A stretch of DNA of 21,905 nucleotides, taken from CAXQZU01 sp964228555 (GTDB lineage: Bacteria > Planctomycetota > PLA2 > JAEUHO01). Position numbers and translations under genes: made by a program. This document shows, piece by piece, positions 7,693 to 14,520 of the stretch. Location of the stretch: assembly GCA_964228555.1 (NCBI GenBank), contig CAXQZU010000020.1, positions 1 through 21,905 on the forward strand, given 5' to 3'. The notes below the pieces were generated by a model. The model worked only from the letters and a program-made list of their open reading frames with translations, was not told the DNA's origin and made no database searches. Each line of letters begins with the position of its first letter. Position 1 is the first letter of the stretch.

Positions 7693-7710
7693 CGGGCCCC
7701 CCGGGGCCCG
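7693..7710 (+). promoter_or_regulatory. Strong GC hairpin between secG and yicC
   Basis: CGGGCCCC and GGGGCCCG are perfect 8-base inverted arms separated by 2 bases, realistically a 7-bp stem with a 4-base loop. It lies 6 bases after the secG stop and 11 bases before the chosen yicC ATG. No T-tract follows. It could mark an mRNA processing or partial termination point inside the operon. Confidence 0.35.
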
Positions 7711-7721
7711 TGCGCCCACGC

Positions 7722-8636
7722 ATGGCGCAGCCTCCCACCGCCGCCGCGCCGGAGCCCGTGCGCTCGATGACGGGCGTGGGCACCTGCGCGCTCGACCACG
7801 CGCTGGGACGGCTGGAAGCCGAGGCGCGCTCGGTGAACTCGCGCTTCCTGAAGGTGAGCCTGCGCGCGCAGGGTCCGTTGCCGGAACTGGGCCTGGAGGC
7901 CGAGGAACGCGTGCGTGCGCGGGTGCAACGCGGCCACGTGACGCTCACGCTGCGCTTCACGCCGGCACCCAGCGCCAGCGCCACCACAATCGACCCGGCC
8001 GCCTTCGCCGCGGCCGCGCGCGAGCTGGCCCAGCTCACGCGCGTGGCCGGCCTGCCCGCACCCACGGCAGGCGACGTGCTGCGCATGCCCGGGCTGGCCG
8101 CGGCGCAGGGCGCACGCAGCGAGGCCTCGCCCGCCCTGGCCGCCGCAGCGCTCGAGGCCATCGATGGCGCGCTGGCCCAGCTGGAGTCGGCACGCCGCCG
8201 CGAGGGCGGCGCGCTGGCCTGCGAGCTGGTGGGCCTGCTCGACCGCATCGAGGCCGCGGCGCGCGAGCTGGATGCGCGCGCCGGCAAGGTGCCGCAGGCC
8301 CTGCAGCAGCGGCTGCAGGCGCGCCTCGCCGAGCTGCTGTCGGCCAGCGGCACCAGCCTCGACCCCGTGGCGCTGGCGCGCGAGGTGGCCACGCTGGCCG
8401 ACCGCAGCGACGTGCGCGAGGAGCTGACGCGCCTGTGCGCGCACGTGGCGCACGCACGGGAGATCGTCGCGCGCGGCGGGAGCATCGGCCGTGCGCTGGA
8501 CTTCCTCGCGCAGGAGCTGGCGCGCGAGGCCAACACCGTGGGCAGCAAGTCCAGCGACCTCGCGCTCACGCGCACGGTGCTCGGGCTCAAGGCCGACGTG
8601 GAGCGCCTGCGCGAGCAGGTGCAGAACCTCGAGTGA
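7722..8636 (+). CDS. yicC: YicC family endoribonuclease
   Basis: 304 residues from the ATG at 7722. Family members begin with RSMTG(F/Y)G, seen here as VRSMTGVG. The true start may therefore be the GTG at 7758, which would remove 12 Ala/Pro-rich residues. The C-terminus is the classic family signature: DFLAQELAREANTVGSKSSD, then KADVERLREQVQNLE. YicC/YloC proteins are known as endoribonucleases involved in RNA turnover. The middle (about 90-220) is Ala/Leu/Arg-rich and helical. Its stop codon overlaps the gmk start (GTGA, 8633-8636), which supports translational coupling. The yicC-gmk-rpoZ order is widespread in bacteria. Confidence 0.92.
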   Translation: MAQPPTAAAPEPVRSMTGVGTCALDHALGRLEAEARSVNSRFLKVSLRAQGPLPELGLEAEERVRARVQRGHVTLTLRFTPAPSASATTIDPAAFAAAARELAQLTRVAGLPAPTAGDVLRMPGLAAAQGARSEASPALAAAALEAIDGALAQLESARRREGGALACELVGLLDRIEAAARELDARAGKVPQALQQRLQARLAELLSASGTSLDPVALAREVATLADRSDVREELTRLCAHVAHAREIVARGGSIGRALDFLAQELAREANTVGSKSSDLALTRTVLGLKADVERLREQVQNLE

Positions 8637-9220
8637 GCGGCCCGGCCTCCCGCCCCCGTGGACGGCTGCTGGTGCTCTCGGGGCCCAGCGGCGCCGGCAA
8701 GACCTCCGTCTCCGATCGCCTGCTGCGCGACCCGCGCTTCGGCCGGGCCATCACCGCCACGACGCGCCCGCCCCGGCCCGGCGAGGTGGACGGCGTGCAC
8801 TACCACTTCCTGCCCGAGGCGGACTTCCGCCGGGGGCTGGCAGAGGGTGCTTTTCTGGAGCATGCCGAGGTGTATGGCAGGCTCTACGGGACGCCTCGGT
8901 CCTCGCCGGAGGCGGTGCTGGCCTCGGGCCGCCATTGCGTGCTGGTGCTCGACGTGCAAGGCGCGGCGAGCCTGCGCGCGCTGGCACCGGAGGCCTGCTT
9001 CGTGTTCGTCCAGGCCCCGAGCGTGGAAGAGCTGCGCAAGCGGCTGGCCACGCGCGGGCTGGACGGTCCCGAGACCATCGAGCGGCGGCTGGCGGTCGTG
9101 GGCCAGGAGATGGCCCAGGCTTCCCGCTTCCACCTGGTGGTCGTCAACGACGAGCTGGAACGCGCTGCCCGGCAGGTCGCCGCGGCGGTGGGTGTCCACG
9201 ACCTGCAACCACTGCCCTGA
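8633..9220 (+). CDS. gmk: Guanylate kinase
   Basis: 195 residues starting from the GTG that overlaps the yicC stop. It phosphorylates GMP to GDP using ATP. The P-loop LSGPSGAGKTS has K23 and T24, the GMP-binding region is TTRPPRPGEVDGVHYHF, and VLDVQG precedes the lid. The C-terminal part (RHCVLVLDVQGAAS, FVFVQAPS, ELRKRLATRG) follows the family order. Choosing this start gives the normal length and places the P-loop at residue 17. Only about 10 bases separate it from rpoZ. Confidence 0.95.
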   Translation: MSGPASRPRGRLLVLSGPSGAGKTSVSDRLLRDPRFGRAITATTRPPRPGEVDGVHYHFLPEADFRRGLAEGAFLEHAEVYGRLYGTPRSSPEAVLASGRHCVLVLDVQGAASLRALAPEACFVFVQAPSVEELRKRLATRGLDGPETIERRLAVVGQEMAQASRFHLVVVNDELERAARQVAAAVGVHDLQPLP

Positions 9221-9230
9221 GGGAGATCCC

Positions 9231-9443
9231 ATGGACGACAAGATCCGCATCCTCGACGAGCTCGAGGCCAAGGTGGGAGGTCGCTTCCAGCTCACCGCCC
9301 TGCTGCAGAAGCGCATCCGCGAGCTGGTGGCCGGCGCGCCCCGCCTCGTGGACACGCGCAGCGACAACCCCATCGACATCGCCATCGAGGAGGTGCGTGC
9401 GGGCAAGGTCTCGCTGGCCCCCGACGAGGAAGGCGCGGCCTAG
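9231..9443 (+). CDS. rpoZ: RNA polymerase omega subunit
   Basis: 70 residues. It is a small acidic/basic protein with GGRFQLTALLQKRIRELVAG followed by NPIDIAIEEVRAGKVSL, matching the omega pattern of an RF-x-LT...Q.R..EL core and a late EE/I-A-x-EE-V-x-G segment. Omega helps assemble and stabilise beta-prime in RNA polymerase. GGGAG lies 5 bases before the ATG. Its position directly after gmk is the standard context in many phyla and supports the call despite the short length. Confidence 0.88.
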   Translation: MDDKIRILDELEAKVGGRFQLTALLQKRIRELVAGAPRLVDTRSDNPIDIAIEEVRAGKVSLAPDEEGAA

Positions 9444-9473
9444 CGGCCCGCCGGAGCGCCACCCGGCGCACCC

Positions 9474-10022
9474 ATGGCGCACCTGCTGGTCGGCGTCAGC
9501 GGCAGCATCGCGGCCTACAAGGCCTGCGACCTCGTCTCGCGCCTCGTGCAGGCGGGGCACGTGGTGGACGTGGCGATGACACGCGCGGCGCAGCGCTTCG
9601 TGCGCCCGCTGTCCTTCGCCGCGCTCACCCACCGCCCGGTGTTCACCGATCGCTCGTGGTTCGAGGGCAGCGGCCCGGCCGACCACCTGCGCGCCACCGC
9701 AGCGGCGCAGCTGGTGATCGTGGCCCCGTGCACGGCGCAGGCGCTCGCGCGCCTCGCCCACGGCATGGCAGGCGAGATCGTCAGCGCCAGCGTGCTGGGC
9801 TCCGCCTGCCCGCTGCTGCTGGCGCCCGCCATGAACACCCGCATGTGGCAGCACCCGCGCGTGCAGGCCAACCTCGCGGTGCTGCGTGGCGACGGCGCGC
9901 ACGTCGTGGGGCCGGGCAGCGGCTTCCTGGCCGAGCGCGAGGCGGGCGTGGGGCGCATGGCCGAGCCCGCCGAGATCGTGGCGGCAGCCGAGGCCCTGCT
10001 GGGCGCGCGGCCCCGGGCCTGA
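9474..10022 (+). CDS. coaC: Phosphopantothenoylcysteine decarboxylase domain (CoaC/Dfp flavoprotein), stand-alone
   Basis: 182 residues covering only the N-terminal, FMN-binding half of the usual bifunctional CoaBC. Features are VSGSIAAYKACDL, the conserved H71 (ADHLRAT), APCTAQALARLAHGM and the PAMN motif (N121 in LLLAPAMNTRMW). These support decarboxylation of phosphopantothenoylcysteine in CoA synthesis. The substrate clamp normally reads ACGxxGxGRM, but here it is AEREAGVGRM, so the cysteine position holds E154. No ligase (CoaB) domain follows; the frame stops and a cytochrome gene begins. The gene order gmk-rpoZ-coaC supports the assignment. Activity with the changed clamp is uncertain, and a related HFCD-family flavoprotein with another substrate cannot be excluded. 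Confidence 0.82.
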   Translation: MAHLLVGVSGSIAAYKACDLVSRLVQAGHVVDVAMTRAAQRFVRPLSFAALTHRPVFTDRSWFEGSGPADHLRATAAAQLVIVAPCTAQALARLAHGMAGEIVSASVLGSACPLLLAPAMNTRMWQHPRVQANLAVLRGDGAHVVGPGSGFLAEREAGVGRMAEPAEIVAAAEALLGARPRA

Positions 10023-10097
10023 GCCCGCCCTGCGCACCTCGCCCCCGGCCGGGCGGCGCGGCGGTCGGGTCGGGGAAGCCGGTGCGCCCGCGCCGCG

Positions 10098-10103
10098 TAG
10101 ACT
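10098..10103 (+). promoter_or_regulatory. Candidate -10 box of the octahaem cytochrome gene
   Basis: GCGTAGACT places a TAGACT hexamer 7 bases before the GTG start at 10111. No ribosome site is visible, so a leaderless transcript is likely if this box is used. Confidence 0.4.
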
Positions 10104-10110
10104 CCGCAGC

Positions 10111-11862
10111 GTGGCACGCCTTCCCGCCCCCGCGGCGCCCCCTGGCCCGCCTGCCCGTGCCCCGCGCAGCGCGCTGGCCTGTGCCGGCCTCCTGCTGGTG
10201 GGCCTGCTCGGCGGCTGGCTGGCCGGGTGCGGCGAGCGCGAGCCGGCCACGGCGCCGCCGCCCAGCACGGCCCCGGTGCCCGCCCAGCCGGCCAGCGACA
10301 CCGGCGAGGTGGCCTTGCGCACCTGGCAAGGCTTCTACAAGCAGGAGAAGGACCGCATCCCCGAGCCGCTGGTGAACAACCCCGGCGACCCGTGGGGCGA
10401 GTTCGTGGGCAGCCGCGCCTGCGCGCCCTGCCACGCCGACGAGTTCCAGCGCTGGCGCCGCTCCTTCCACAGCCGCACCTTCTACTCCGCCGTGCAGGGC
10501 ACCGTGCTGGCGCCCTTCGACGGGCGCGAGATCACCGCCCCCGCGCTCGACCACGTCACGCGCCGCGAGATGCCCTCGCCCTACGTGGCGCGCGTCACCA
10601 GCGAGGTGGACGCCGGGGGCCGCACGCGCTACTTCATGCACCTGCGCGAGCGCACCGAGGAGGAAGGCTGGCCTCGAGGGCGCACGCGCGACACCTATGC
10701 CGGCCGGCTCGAGATGCCCCCGGTCGGCAAGGGCACGAAGCAAGAGGTGCTGTTCGCCTTCGGCAACCGCCGGCACCAGCCCTTCATCGTGCGCTGGAGC
10801 GCGCCCGGCGACGCGCAGCATGACGGCAAGCACTACGTGCTGCCCTTCTACTGGAACGATGCCGAGAAGGATTGGATGTACGACGGCTTCCGGCCCTACG
10901 TGGAGTCGTGCGCGCAGTGCCACGTGACGGGCATCAAGAGCACCACCGAGGGCGGGCACGGACGGCGCCCCCTCAACATGGTCACGGGCCCGGAGCGCTA
11001 CAGCCTCGCGCCCAAGGACGAGGGCTGGGCCGAGGGCGCCGTGGGCTGCGAGACCTGCCACGGCCCCGGGGCGCAGCACGTGGCGGCCGTCAACCATGCC
11101 GGCATCGAGCGCTACCGCGAGCTGCGGCGCACGGGGCAGAAGCCGCCCTCCATCTTCCCCTCCACGAAGGGCAGCGACACGCAGGAACGGCTCACGCAGC
11201 AGTGCGACGCGTGCCACAACTTCCACACCGAGAGCCCGGTCACCTTCATGCCCGGCCCGCATGGCTACGGCCGCGACGCGCTGCACAAGCCCCTGCGCCC
11301 GCAGGAAGACCCGCACCACGTGCAGCACTACCCCGACGGCACCAAGAAGAGCCCCTGCTCCATCGGCCACGACTTCCGCACCTCGGAGATGTGGCACGCC
11401 GGCCTGCACTGCGCCGACTGCCACGACCCCCACGGCAGCGAGCACTTCGCCTCGCTCAAGGCCTCGATCCACGACAACACGCTGTGCACGGACTGCCACG
11501 TGGACATGGCCAGCCCCGAGGCGCAGGCGCGCCACGGGCGCCACCAGCCCGGATCGCCCGGCAACCTGTGCGTCGAGTGCCACATGCCGCGGCACAAGAT
11601 CTTCACCAACGGCCAGCAGCACATGAGCGACCGGATCTTCAGCCACGTGTTCTCGGTGCCGCGCGGCGGCGCCCCGGCCGGCGCGCCGCCCACCTCGTGC
11701 AACATCTGCCACGTGGACCGCGACGAGGCCTGGAGCGAGCGCGAGATCCGCGAGGGCTGGCGCGCCGAGCGCGAGGAGCGGGCGGCACGCAAGGCCGCCG
11801 AGGCGGCGCCGGGCTCCGGGCCCGCCCGCAGCGCCCCGGGCACGCCGGCCCCGCCGCGCTAG
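10111..11862 (+). CDS. Octahaem c-type cytochrome lipoprotein (cytochrome c554-like)
   Basis: 583 residues. The GTG at 10111 was chosen because it gives a lipoprotein signal peptide: basic N-region, hydrophobic stretch (about 21-36) and lipobox LAGC with C40. Eight CxxCH motifs start at C104, C267, C313, C365, C434, C459, C487 and C530. A ninth look-alike, CSIGH at C416, lacks the second cysteine. The segment from CADCHDPHG through CVECHMPRH to CNICHVDRDEAW follows the pattern of multihaem cytochromes related to the c554 family that often carry C-terminal TPR repeats. Here the TPR part is replaced by a short charged, Ala/Pro-rich tail. It should be an outer-surface or periplasmic electron carrier or oxidoreductase of unknown substrate. 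Its neighbours (coaC, ftsK) do not reveal a pathway. Confidence 0.88.
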   Translation: MARLPAPAAPPGPPARAPRSALACAGLLLVGLLGGWLAGCGEREPATAPPPSTAPVPAQPASDTGEVALRTWQGFYKQEKDRIPEPLVNNPGDPWGEFVGSRACAPCHADEFQRWRRSFHSRTFYSAVQGTVLAPFDGREITAPALDHVTRREMPSPYVARVTSEVDAGGRTRYFMHLRERTEEEGWPRGRTRDTYAGRLEMPPVGKGTKQEVLFAFGNRRHQPFIVRWSAPGDAQHDGKHYVLPFYWNDAEKDWMYDGFRPYVESCAQCHVTGIKSTTEGGHGRRPLNMVTGPERYSLAPKDEGWAEGAVGCETCHGPGAQHVAAVNHAGIERYRELRRTGQKPPSIFPSTKGSDTQERLTQQCDACHNFHTESPVTFMPGPHGYGRDALHKPLRPQEDPHHVQHYPDGTKKSPCSIGHDFRTSEMWHAGLHCADCHDPHGSEHFASLKASIHDNTLCTDCHVDMASPEAQARHGRHQPGSPGNLCVECHMPRHKIFTNGQQHMSDRIFSHVFSVPRGGAPAGAPPTSCNICHVDRDEAWSEREIREGWRAEREERAARKAAEAAPGSGPARSAPGTPAPPR

Positions 11863-11875
11863 CCCGCGCTGCATG

Positions 11876-11899
11876 GCGCGGGGCCATCGAGCCCGCGCG
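11876..11899 (+). terminator. Candidate terminator hairpin after the octahaem cytochrome
   Basis: Arms 11876-11884 and 11891-11899 form 8 GC pairs with one bulged G and a 6-base loop, 13 bases after the cytochrome stop. No T-run follows; such U-poor hairpins are common in GC-rich genomes, so function is uncertain. The rest of the 110-base gap up to ftsK shows nothing else except TAACGA at 11962-11967, five bases before the ftsK ATG, a poor -10 candidate. Confidence 0.3.
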
Positions 11900-11972
11900 C
11901 GCGTCATCGCCGGGCGCGTTTGCCTCCTGTTCGCATCAGCCATGGCGGCCACGAGCCGACCTAACGAGGCGC

Positions 11973-14435
11973 ATGACCCGCTCCACCGCCGCCCGTGCCC
12001 GTACCGACTCCACTGACCGAGACGGCCTCGCCGAGCAGGCGGCCGATGCCCCCGTGGGCATGGAGCTGGCCGGCGTGGCCCTCTGCCTGCTGGGACTGCT
12101 GCTGGGCGCCGCCATCGGCACGCTGGCGCCCGAGGGCGCGGCCGGCGCGCTGACCAACGCGGTGGGCGAGATCGGCCGGCTGGTGGCCGATGCGCTCACG
12201 CGCGCCGTGGGCATGGGCGCGTGGGTGCTGCCCGTGCTGTTCGTGGTGTGGGGCGTGGAGTGCCTGCGGGGCCGCAGCCCCCACCGCTTCGGCTGGCGCC
12301 TCGTGGGCCTGCCGGTGCTGGTGGGCCTGACCGCCGTGCTGGGCACGCTGCTGTTCAAGACCATGGGCCTGCTGCCCGGCCTGCGCCAGAGCGGCCCCGG
12401 CGGCTACGTGGGCGTCGCCTTCGGCAAGACGCTGCACCACGCCCTGGGCGGCGGCGCCCCGCTGGTGACGCTGCTGGCGTGGGCGCTGGCCATGCGTTTC
12501 GTGGCCGACGTGCGCTTCACGGCCGCGCGCGCGTGGCTGGCGGGCCTGGTGCTGCCGCGTCGCGAGGAGCCTGCCGGCGGCGTGGCCGTGGCCGAGGCGC
12601 CCGAGGCCGCTGCCGAGGAGGCCACCGACGAGGCCGGGGCCGACGCGGACGACGACGCCGAGCCCAGCACCTCGCGGCGCAAGCCGGGCACGCGCAAGCC
12701 CAAGGCTGCCAAGGACGAGGACGAGGAGGGCGAGAAGGAGCCCAAGGAGGACGAGGACGAGGAGGAGGCGCCCGCACCGCGCGCGGCCGCGCCCGCCAAG
12801 CCCAAGGCCAAGGCCCGGCCTGCGCCCCCCATGCCCCCCACGCCGCCGCCCGAGGTGCGCGGCCCCGCCCCCGTGCGCCCGCCCGTGCCCGAGGACTACG
12901 TCTTCCCGGGCCTGGACCTGCTCGAGGAGGGCACCACCACCGACCCGGAGTCGGTGCGCGAGGAGGTCGAGGCCAACGCGGCCCTGCTCAAGGCCACGCT
13001 GGCCGCCTTCGACGTGGAGGCCGAGGTGGTCTCCAGCCTGCGTGGCCCGGTCATCACCTTCTACGAGATCGCCATCCCCTCGGGCGTGCGCCTCAACCGC
13101 GTCACGGCCCTCTCCGACGACCTGGCCATCGCGCTGAAGGCCTCCAGCCTGCGCATCGTGGCGCCCATCCCGGGCCGCAACACGGTGGGCATCGAGGTGC
13201 CCAACACGCGCCGCGACCCCGTGGTGCTCAAGGACACGGTGGTGGAGGCCCAGCAGCAGAGCCTCACCGACCGCAAGGCCCTGCCCGTGTTCCTGGGCCG
13301 CGACACGGCCGGCCGCCTGATCTGCGAGGACCTGGCCACGATGCCGCACCTGCTGATCGCAGGCGCCACCAACCAGGGCAAGAGCGTGTGCATCAACTCG
13401 ATGCTGCTCTCGATCCTCTACACGCGCACGCCCGCCGAGGTGCGCCTGATCCTGATCGACCCCAAGCAGGTCGAGCTCTCCTTCTTCCAGGGCATCCCGC
13501 ACCTGCTCACGCCCGTGGTCACCGACATGGCGCGCGCGGCGCGCATCCTCGAGTGGGCCGTGGACCGCATGGAGGAGCGCTACAGCATGCTGCTGGCCGC
13601 CGGCGTGCGCAACATCTCCGGCTACAACGCGCTGGGCAAGGAGAAGCGCGCCGAGATCCGCAAGCGCGACAACCTCGCCGACGAGGACCTGCCCGACTAC
13701 ATGCCCTACCTCGTCATCGTGGTGGACGAGCTGGCCGACCTGATGTTCACCAACGGCAAGGAGGTCGAGCTGGCCATCACGCGCCTCGCCCAGAAGAGCC
13801 GCGCGGTGGGCATCCACATCATCCTGGCCACGCAGCGCCCGAGCACCGACGTCATCACCGGCCTGATCAAGGCCAACATGCCCACGCGCATCGCCTTCCG
13901 CGTCTCCAGCAAGATCGACAGCCGCGTGGTGCTGGACAGCAACGGCGCGGACAAGCTGATCGGCCAGGGCGACATGCTCTACATGAGCCCGCGCGTGATG
14001 AGCCTGCGCCGCGCGCAGGGCACGCTGGTCACCGACGCCGAGGCGCGGGCGGTCGTGGACTTCCTCAAGGAGAAGTGCGCGCCGCCGGCCTACGAGGAGC
14101 TGATCAAGGCCAGCACCGGCAGCCTGGGCGACCCGATGGAAGAGGACGACCTCTACAACGACGCCGTGCGCGCCGTGCTGGCCACCGGCCTGGGCTCCGC
14201 CTCCATGCTGCAGCGCCGCTTCGGCATCGGCTACACGCGCGCCTCGCGCCTCGTGGACATGATGTGCGACCGGGGCGTGGTGGGCCCGCACGTGGGCAGC
14301 AAGGCCCGCGAGGTGCTCACCACCCTCGAGGACTGGGATGCGGCCCACGGCATGGGCGGCGTGCAGCTGCCCGGTGGCGACGGCGCCGAGGACGGCGGTG
14401 CGGCGCCGTCCGGCGAGGATCCCACCGCGGAGTAG
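11973..14435 (+). CDS. ftsK: DNA translocase FtsK
   Basis: 820 residues, a complete FtsK/SpoIIIE protein that pumps chromosomal DNA through the division septum. Four membrane segments (about 31-52, 84-100, 107-130, 155-175) are followed by a charged linker (about 195-305) with an acid/Lys-rich cluster. The motor begins near 320. Its Walker A is GATNQGKS (464-471, K470), where GxTGSGKS is usual, and its Walker B is LVIVVDE (580-586). FtsK landmarks such as LILIDPKQVELS, IPHLLTPVVTDM, ATQRPSTDVITGLIKANMPT and VSSKIDSRVVLD are intact. The C-terminal gamma winged helix (about 727-782) has LQRRFGIGYTRASRLVD and GVVGP, the region that reads KOPS sites and contacts XerD. The frame is open far upstream, but ATG 11973 directly precedes the membrane domain. 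Confidence 0.95.
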   Translation: MTRSTAARARTDSTDRDGLAEQAADAPVGMELAGVALCLLGLLLGAAIGTLAPEGAAGALTNAVGEIGRLVADALTRAVGMGAWVLPVLFVVWGVECLRGRSPHRFGWRLVGLPVLVGLTAVLGTLLFKTMGLLPGLRQSGPGGYVGVAFGKTLHHALGGGAPLVTLLAWALAMRFVADVRFTAARAWLAGLVLPRREEPAGGVAVAEAPEAAAEEATDEAGADADDDAEPSTSRRKPGTRKPKAAKDEDEEGEKEPKEDEDEEEAPAPRAAAPAKPKAKARPAPPMPPTPPPEVRGPAPVRPPVPEDYVFPGLDLLEEGTTTDPESVREEVEANAALLKATLAAFDVEAEVVSSLRGPVITFYEIAIPSGVRLNRVTALSDDLAIALKASSLRIVAPIPGRNTVGIEVPNTRRDPVVLKDTVVEAQQQSLTDRKALPVFLGRDTAGRLICEDLATMPHLLIAGATNQGKSVCINSMLLSILYTRTPAEVRLILIDPKQVELSFFQGIPHLLTPVVTDMARAARILEWAVDRMEERYSMLLAAGVRNISGYNALGKEKRAEIRKRDNLADEDLPDYMPYLVIVVDELADLMFTNGKEVELAITRLAQKSRAVGIHIILATQRPSTDVITGLIKANMPTRIAFRVSSKIDSRVVLDSNGADKLIGQGDMLYMSPRVMSLRRAQGTLVTDAEARAVVDFLKEKCAPPAYEELIKASTGSLGDPMEEDDLYNDAVRAVLATGLGSASMLQRRFGIGYTRASRLVDMMCDRGVVGPHVGSKAREVLTTLEDWDAAHGMGGVQLPGGDGAEDGGAAPSGEDPTAE

Positions 14436-14441
14436 GGCGCG

Positions 14442-14456
14442 GGCGCGGCTCGCGCC
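14442..14456 (+). terminator. Candidate terminator hairpin after ftsK
   Basis: A perfect 6-bp stem, GGCGCG and CGCGCC, with a 3-base loop starts 6 bases after the ftsK stop. It lacks a T-tract. Its position right after the gene, with a new candidate promoter 50 bases later, is consistent with a transcription boundary. Confidence 0.35.
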
Positions 14457-14508
14457 GGGACCCGGGCGCAGGCCTGCGGGGCGCCCACGGCGCGGGGGGG
14501 GAAGGGGC

Positions 14509-14514
14509 TAGGAT
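14509..14514 (+). promoter_or_regulatory. Candidate -10 box of the motorless FtsK-like gene
   Basis: GGCTAGGAT gives the hexamer TAGGAT ending 6 bases before the GTG at 14521. An ATG follows directly at 14524. There is no ribosome site; a G-rich run (about 14493-14507) lies just upstream. This would produce a leaderless or nearly leaderless transcript separate from ftsK. Confidence 0.45.
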
Positions 14515-14520
14515 CGCGAC

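Noticed and set aside
11356..11370. CSIGH in the octahaem cytochrome as a broken ninth haem site
   Set aside because: In related multihaem cytochromes the position corresponds to a G-x-x-F motif before the next CxxCH, not to a haem; no evidence of recent loss.
10872..14435. 1187-residue version of FtsK starting inside the cytochrome gene
   Set aside because: The additional N-terminal part is the shifted frame of the cytochrome; the membrane domain begins just after ATG 11973.
14487..14507. G-rich run before the motorless FtsK as a G-quadruplex or phase-variation tract
   Set aside because: It holds one run of eight G and one of four; such runs are expected here, and it lies outside the coding frame with no repeat-length evidence.
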